The notes beneath the pieces are model-generated. The model saw only the letters and a list, made by a program, of their open reading frames with translations, had not been told where the DNA came from and did not search any database. Made by a program: the position numbers and the translations under genes. From Fibrobacter sp. UBA1313 (GTDB lineage Bacteria > Fibrobacterota > Fibrobacteria > Fibrobacterales > Fibrobacteraceae), in the NCBI GenBank assembly GCA_002307115.1, contig DBTP01000094.1, forward strand, positions 1 to 9,680: a stretch of DNA of 9,680 nucleotides. The letters are read 5' to 3'. Shown in pieces: positions 7,117 to 9,680 of the stretch; the stretch's first letter is position 1; each line of letters begins with the position of its first letter.

Positions 7117-8936
7117 TATGGATCTCCCAGGTCTGATCCAAAATCCTGGGAAGTAATAAAACTTGAAATACCAAGATCCGTGATGGTCTGCAAATATTTT
7201 TGGCGTAGGTAACGATTGACACTTTGCGCGTCATCTAATTTTAAAACCGCTTTGGCTGTCGCACGAACGTCTTCGTAATTAATGGAGCGAATAATTTTTT
7301 TGCACTCCATAATACTCCAAGGCGTCATGGAAAGTTCGTCCACATCAAGGCCCACGAGAACCAGGGTGCTTAAAGGATCGGAACTCATTTCTCCACAGAC
7401 ACTCACGATAATACCTTCCCGGTGCGCCGCAGTCACAATGCGGTCAATCATGTTCAAAATCGCAGGGTGGTGCGGTTCAAACATGTTCGCAATAAGTTCA
7501 TTGGTACGATCTACAGCGAGCGTAAATTGAATCAGATCATTGGTACCGATACTGAAAAAATCGACTTCTTTGGCAATCGCATCCACCATCATTACGGCCG
7601 CAGGAACTTCAATCATCGCGCCAATTTTAATCTCTGGAAATTCCAATCCTTGTTCTGTTAATTCGTGGCGACATTCCTGGAAAAGCGCTTTCGCCGCACG
7701 CAACTCATTGAGTCCTGAGATCATAGGAAACATAATGCGAAGGTTGCCTTCTTTGCTAGCAAGAAGGAGCGCTTTAAGTTGTTCCTTAAAGAGATCTTTG
7801 CGGTCTAAGCAAACGCGAATAGAACGCCAGCCCATAAACGGATTCGCTTCATCTGTCGCTGAAATATCGGAGACCAGTTTGTCACCACCCGCGTCCAATG
7901 TGCGAATTATGACAGGATAAGGCTTCAGTGTCCGCAAAATGTAACCGTAGGCTTCGGCCTGCTCTTCACAAGTCGGCGTCCCTTTACGGAAGAACAAAAA
8001 TTCAGAACGATAGAGACCAATGCCAGAGGCTCCAAAATCGAGCACATTGTCTGCTTCGAGGGGGAGTTCTATGTTCGCATGCAACGTCACATACTTACCG
8101 TCACGCGTCATGGGTTCCAATTGGCGCATGGTGAAGAGTTCTTGCTTTTGTTTAATAAACACAGCAAGCTTTTCTTCGTAGTGGCGGATATCTTCATCGT
8201 TCGGATTGATAATGACCATGCCGCCGGTGCCGTTGATCAGAATCGTATCTCCAGGCTCTATCAGCACAGAAACATTGCGAAGACCAGAGACGGCTGGAAT
8301 CTGCATGGAACGAGCTAAAATGGAGATATGGCTTGTGCGTCCACCGGAGTCCGTAGCAAAACCAATAACTTCTTCCTTCTTAAGAGAAATTAAGGTGCTG
8401 GGACTCAACTCGTGAGCGACAATAACAGTGCCAGAGGTCATCGTTAAATTTTCAATGACAGGACCGGAATCATCAAGGGCCGCGAGGAGGCGGTTGTAGA
8501 GGTCGCGAAGATCCATGGCTCTTTCACGCATCAATTCTGATTTGCTTTTCTCAAATTCAGCGATGAGCTCTTTAATCTTGCTGTGAACGGCCCAACGCGC
8601 ATTCATGCTTTCTTTTTTCACTCTGTCCAGGATGGAATTGACCAGCGTTGGATCTTTCAAAATCATAAGATGTGCATCAAAAATGCGCGCTTCGTTAATG
8701 CCCAATCTTTCGACCGTTGCCACTTTCAGACTGGTGATTTCTCGAATGGTATTGTTGAGTGCTTTTAAAAAAAGCTGTTCTTCGTGGGCGAGACGTTCCC
8801 GCGGAAGTTTTTCTTCGGAAATAGTAATAGAACGGTTGGCAATAGCTTGAATAGGCCCCATGGCATAGCCAGGAGAGGCTGCCACCCCTACCAGAACGGT
8901 TCGAGGCCTAATTGGCTTCTTCGTTGAAGTTGTCAT
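7116..8936 (-). CDS. ptsI: Phosphoenolpyruvate-protein phosphotransferase (PTS enzyme I)
   Basis: This cytoplasmic enzyme takes phosphate from PEP onto a histidine and passes it to HPr. From the chosen ATG it has 606 residues. Motifs in order are VGVAASPG (16-23, the usual enzyme I N-terminus), GGRTSHISILARS (198-210) with phospho-accepting H203, LYRSEFLF (308-315), NPFMGWRSIRV in the PEP domain, GAMIEVPAA, FFSIGTNDLIQ and CGEMSSDP with conserved C514. No N-terminal GAF domain is present, so it is classical enzyme I rather than PtsP. The ATG at 8936 is chosen because a GTG at 8981 would overlap ptsH by 74 nt and add residues with no family match. A 29-nt overlap with ptsH and about 15 residues before the conserved core remain. 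The ribosome binding site is poor (GGAA, 10 nt away), so translation probably depends on ptsH. No EII gene is in view. Confidence 0.95.
   Translation of the reverse strand: MTTSTKKPIRPRTVLVGVAASPGYAMGPIQAIANRSITISEEKLPRERLAHEEQLFLKALNNTIREITSLKVATVERLGINEARIFDAHLMILKDPTLVNSILDRVKKESMNARWAVHSKIKELIAEFEKSKSELMRERAMDLRDLYNRLLAALDDSGPVIENLTMTSGTVIVAHELSPSTLISLKKEEVIGFATDSGGRTSHISILARSMQIPAVSGLRNVSVLIEPGDTILINGTGGMVIINPNDEDIRHYEEKLAVFIKQKQELFTMRQLEPMTRDGKYVTLHANIELPLEADNVLDFGASGIGLYRSEFLFFRKGTPTCEEQAEAYGYILRTLKPYPVIIRTLDAGGDKLVSDISATDEANPFMGWRSIRVCLDRKDLFKEQLKALLLASKEGNLRIMFPMISGLNELRAAKALFQECRHELTEQGLEFPEIKIGAMIEVPAAVMMVDAIAKEVDFFSIGTNDLIQFTLAVDRTNELIANMFEPHHPAILNMIDRIVTAAHREGIIVSVCGEMSSDPLSTLVLVGLDVDELSMTPWSIMECKKIIRSINYEDVRATAKAVLKLDDAQSVNRYLRQKYLQTITDLGISSFITSQDFGSDLGDP
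7124..7128 (-). promoter_or_regulatory. Ribosome binding site of the lytic transglycosylase
   Basis: GGGAG on the minus strand, 7 nt before the ATG at 7116, lies in the last codons of ptsI. With the TAATG stop/start overlap it indicates translational coupling of enzyme I and the transglycosylase. Confidence 0.65.
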
Positions 8937-9180
8937 GGAAAAGTTGTTCCAATTGCACCATAATATCTTGTTCGTCGTCACCAGAAACTTCGAATTGCAC
9001 GCTAGAACCTGGGGTAATAGCGAGCATCATCACATTCAAAATGCTTTTCGCATTAGCACGAGTTCCATCATAAACGATTGTGACATCACTTTTGGCGCGT
9101 CCAGTAATATTCACAATCATTCCTGCGGGTCTTGCATGAACACCAAGCTTATTGGTGACAGGGATAGACTTAATAATCAT
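8908..9180 (-). CDS. ptsH: PTS phosphocarrier protein HPr
   Basis: This 90-residue cytoplasmic phosphocarrier has the length typical of HPr. NKLGVHARPAG (10-20) places the phospho-accepting His at H15 with R17 beside it. NAKSILNVMML (43-53) places a serine at position 46, the residue phosphorylated by HPr kinase/phosphorylase in organisms that have that enzyme. This region resembles the regulatory-type HPr more than the E. coli version, so control by a kinase encoded elsewhere is plausible but not shown here. GAGGA precedes the ATG by only 3 nt and overlaps the TGA stop of the upstream gene, which ends 6 nt before the start. It is directly followed by, and overlaps, ptsI. The family call is secure; the regulatory role is inferred. 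Confidence 0.96.
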   Translation of the reverse strand: MIIKSIPVTNKLGVHARPAGMIVNITGRAKSDVTIVYDGTRANAKSILNVMMLAITPGSSVQFEVSGDDEQDIMVQLEQLFHDNFNEEAN

Positions 9181-9186
9181 AGGTCC

Positions 9187-9680
9187 TCAAAAGAAGTCTA
9201 CGTTGATATCTAGGCCGTCTTGGAGAATGACCCGAAAGAGACTATCCGCAGATTCTACAGTCTTGACCAACTCATCGTGAAGTTCATGATCGTTGAGAAG
9301 AATGCCCGCGGTGTTATCTTTGGATTGTAATTTCTCGGTGAGGACCAGGAGACGTTTTGTGACGGTATCTAATTCACCGATCACACCATCTGCGTTTTTA
9401 ATAAGCCCTTGGGATTGGGTCAAGAGCCCCTGAATTGGAGCTTGTGTACTATCCAAAAGGGTATTCACTTTCGTGGTCGCCGCATTCAAACTGTGGAGGC
9501 TGCGTTTGAGCTGTGGATCGGTTTCGTTAACCATCACCAGCAGACGATCTTCTAAATGTTCAGCATTCTTCACAAGACCTTTAAACTGAGCCTGAAATTC
9601 GGGAGCGGCGACCGTACTATCCATGACCATCTTGACTGTCTGAATCAAAACTTTAGTGCTATCGAAAAGTTCACCAGCAA
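9187..9680 (-). CDS. C-terminal part of a probable MCE/MlaD-family lipid-transport protein (5'-truncated by window edge)
   Basis: The last 164 or so codons are visible. The frame stays open to the window edge, so a TTG at 9648 is not a true start. The visible part is helical and rich in polar heptad-like patterns. It ends with LLNDHELHDELVKTVESADSLF and a short NVDFF tail, which resembles the C-terminal end of MCE proteins (a final LND-x-L-x-x-L-x-x-T segment, then a short beta-like tail). MCE proteins are membrane-anchored periplasmic subunits of ABC-type lipid transporters. The MCE domain and transmembrane anchor would lie outside the window, so the assignment rests on the tail alone. The stop lies 6 nt before ptsH. 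Another extracytoplasmic coiled-coil protein cannot be excluded. Confidence 0.6.
   Translation of the reverse strand, partial: AGELFDSTKVLIQTVKMVMDSTVAAPEFQAQFKGLVKNAEHLEDRLLVMVNETDPQLKRSLHSLNAATTKVNTLLDSTQAPIQGLLTQSQGLIKNADGVIGELDTVTKRLLVLTEKLQSKDNTAGILLNDHELHDELVKTVESADSLFRVILQDGLDINVDFF

Overview
The window looks like chromosomal DNA from a Gram-negative, plant-polysaccharide-degrading bacterium. The features that fit are a secreted family 1 pectate lyase, a periplasmic TPR-rich lytic transglycosylase, the end of an MCE/MlaD-type lipid-transport protein, and genes of moderate GC separated by a very AT-rich intergenic region. The pectate lyase style, the MCE tail and an HPr with a Ser46-type site all suit a Fibrobacter-like organism. 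That placement is inference; no rRNA or other taxonomic marker is present. Every supported gene is on the minus strand.

Read in the direction of transcription (from high to low coordinates), the window opens with the C-terminal part of a probable MCE/MlaD protein (9680-9187). It continues with HPr (ptsH, 9180-8908), enzyme I (ptsI, 8936-7116), a soluble lytic transglycosylase (7116-4852), an EamA/DMT membrane transporter (4842-3982), ribosomal protein L11 methyltransferase (prmA, 3995-3150), an NADH/FMN nitroreductase (3166-2492) and uroporphyrinogen decarboxylase (hemE, 2457-1429). The gaps are 6, -29, -1, 9, -14, -17 and 34 nt, so the eight genes probably form one transcription unit or the end of a longer one. 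Several gene pairs overlap and are probably translationally coupled.

A 395-bp gap with a very AT-rich core (1034-1428) follows hemE. It holds no convincing gene and no canonical intrinsic terminator. It does hold a promoter-like region with short repeats in front of the last gene, a pectate lyase (1033 to the window edge), whose C-terminus lies outside.

The operon mixes functions: general PTS phosphotransfer proteins without any sugar-specific EII in view, envelope maintenance (MCE protein, lytic transglycosylase), translation (PrmA), a flavin reductase and haem synthesis. No mobile element, CRISPR array, tRNA, rRNA or defence-type system was seen. I found no clear candidate for an undescribed system. 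The most notable points are the mixed operon itself, the regulatory-type HPr next to envelope genes, and the repeats in front of the pectate lyase.
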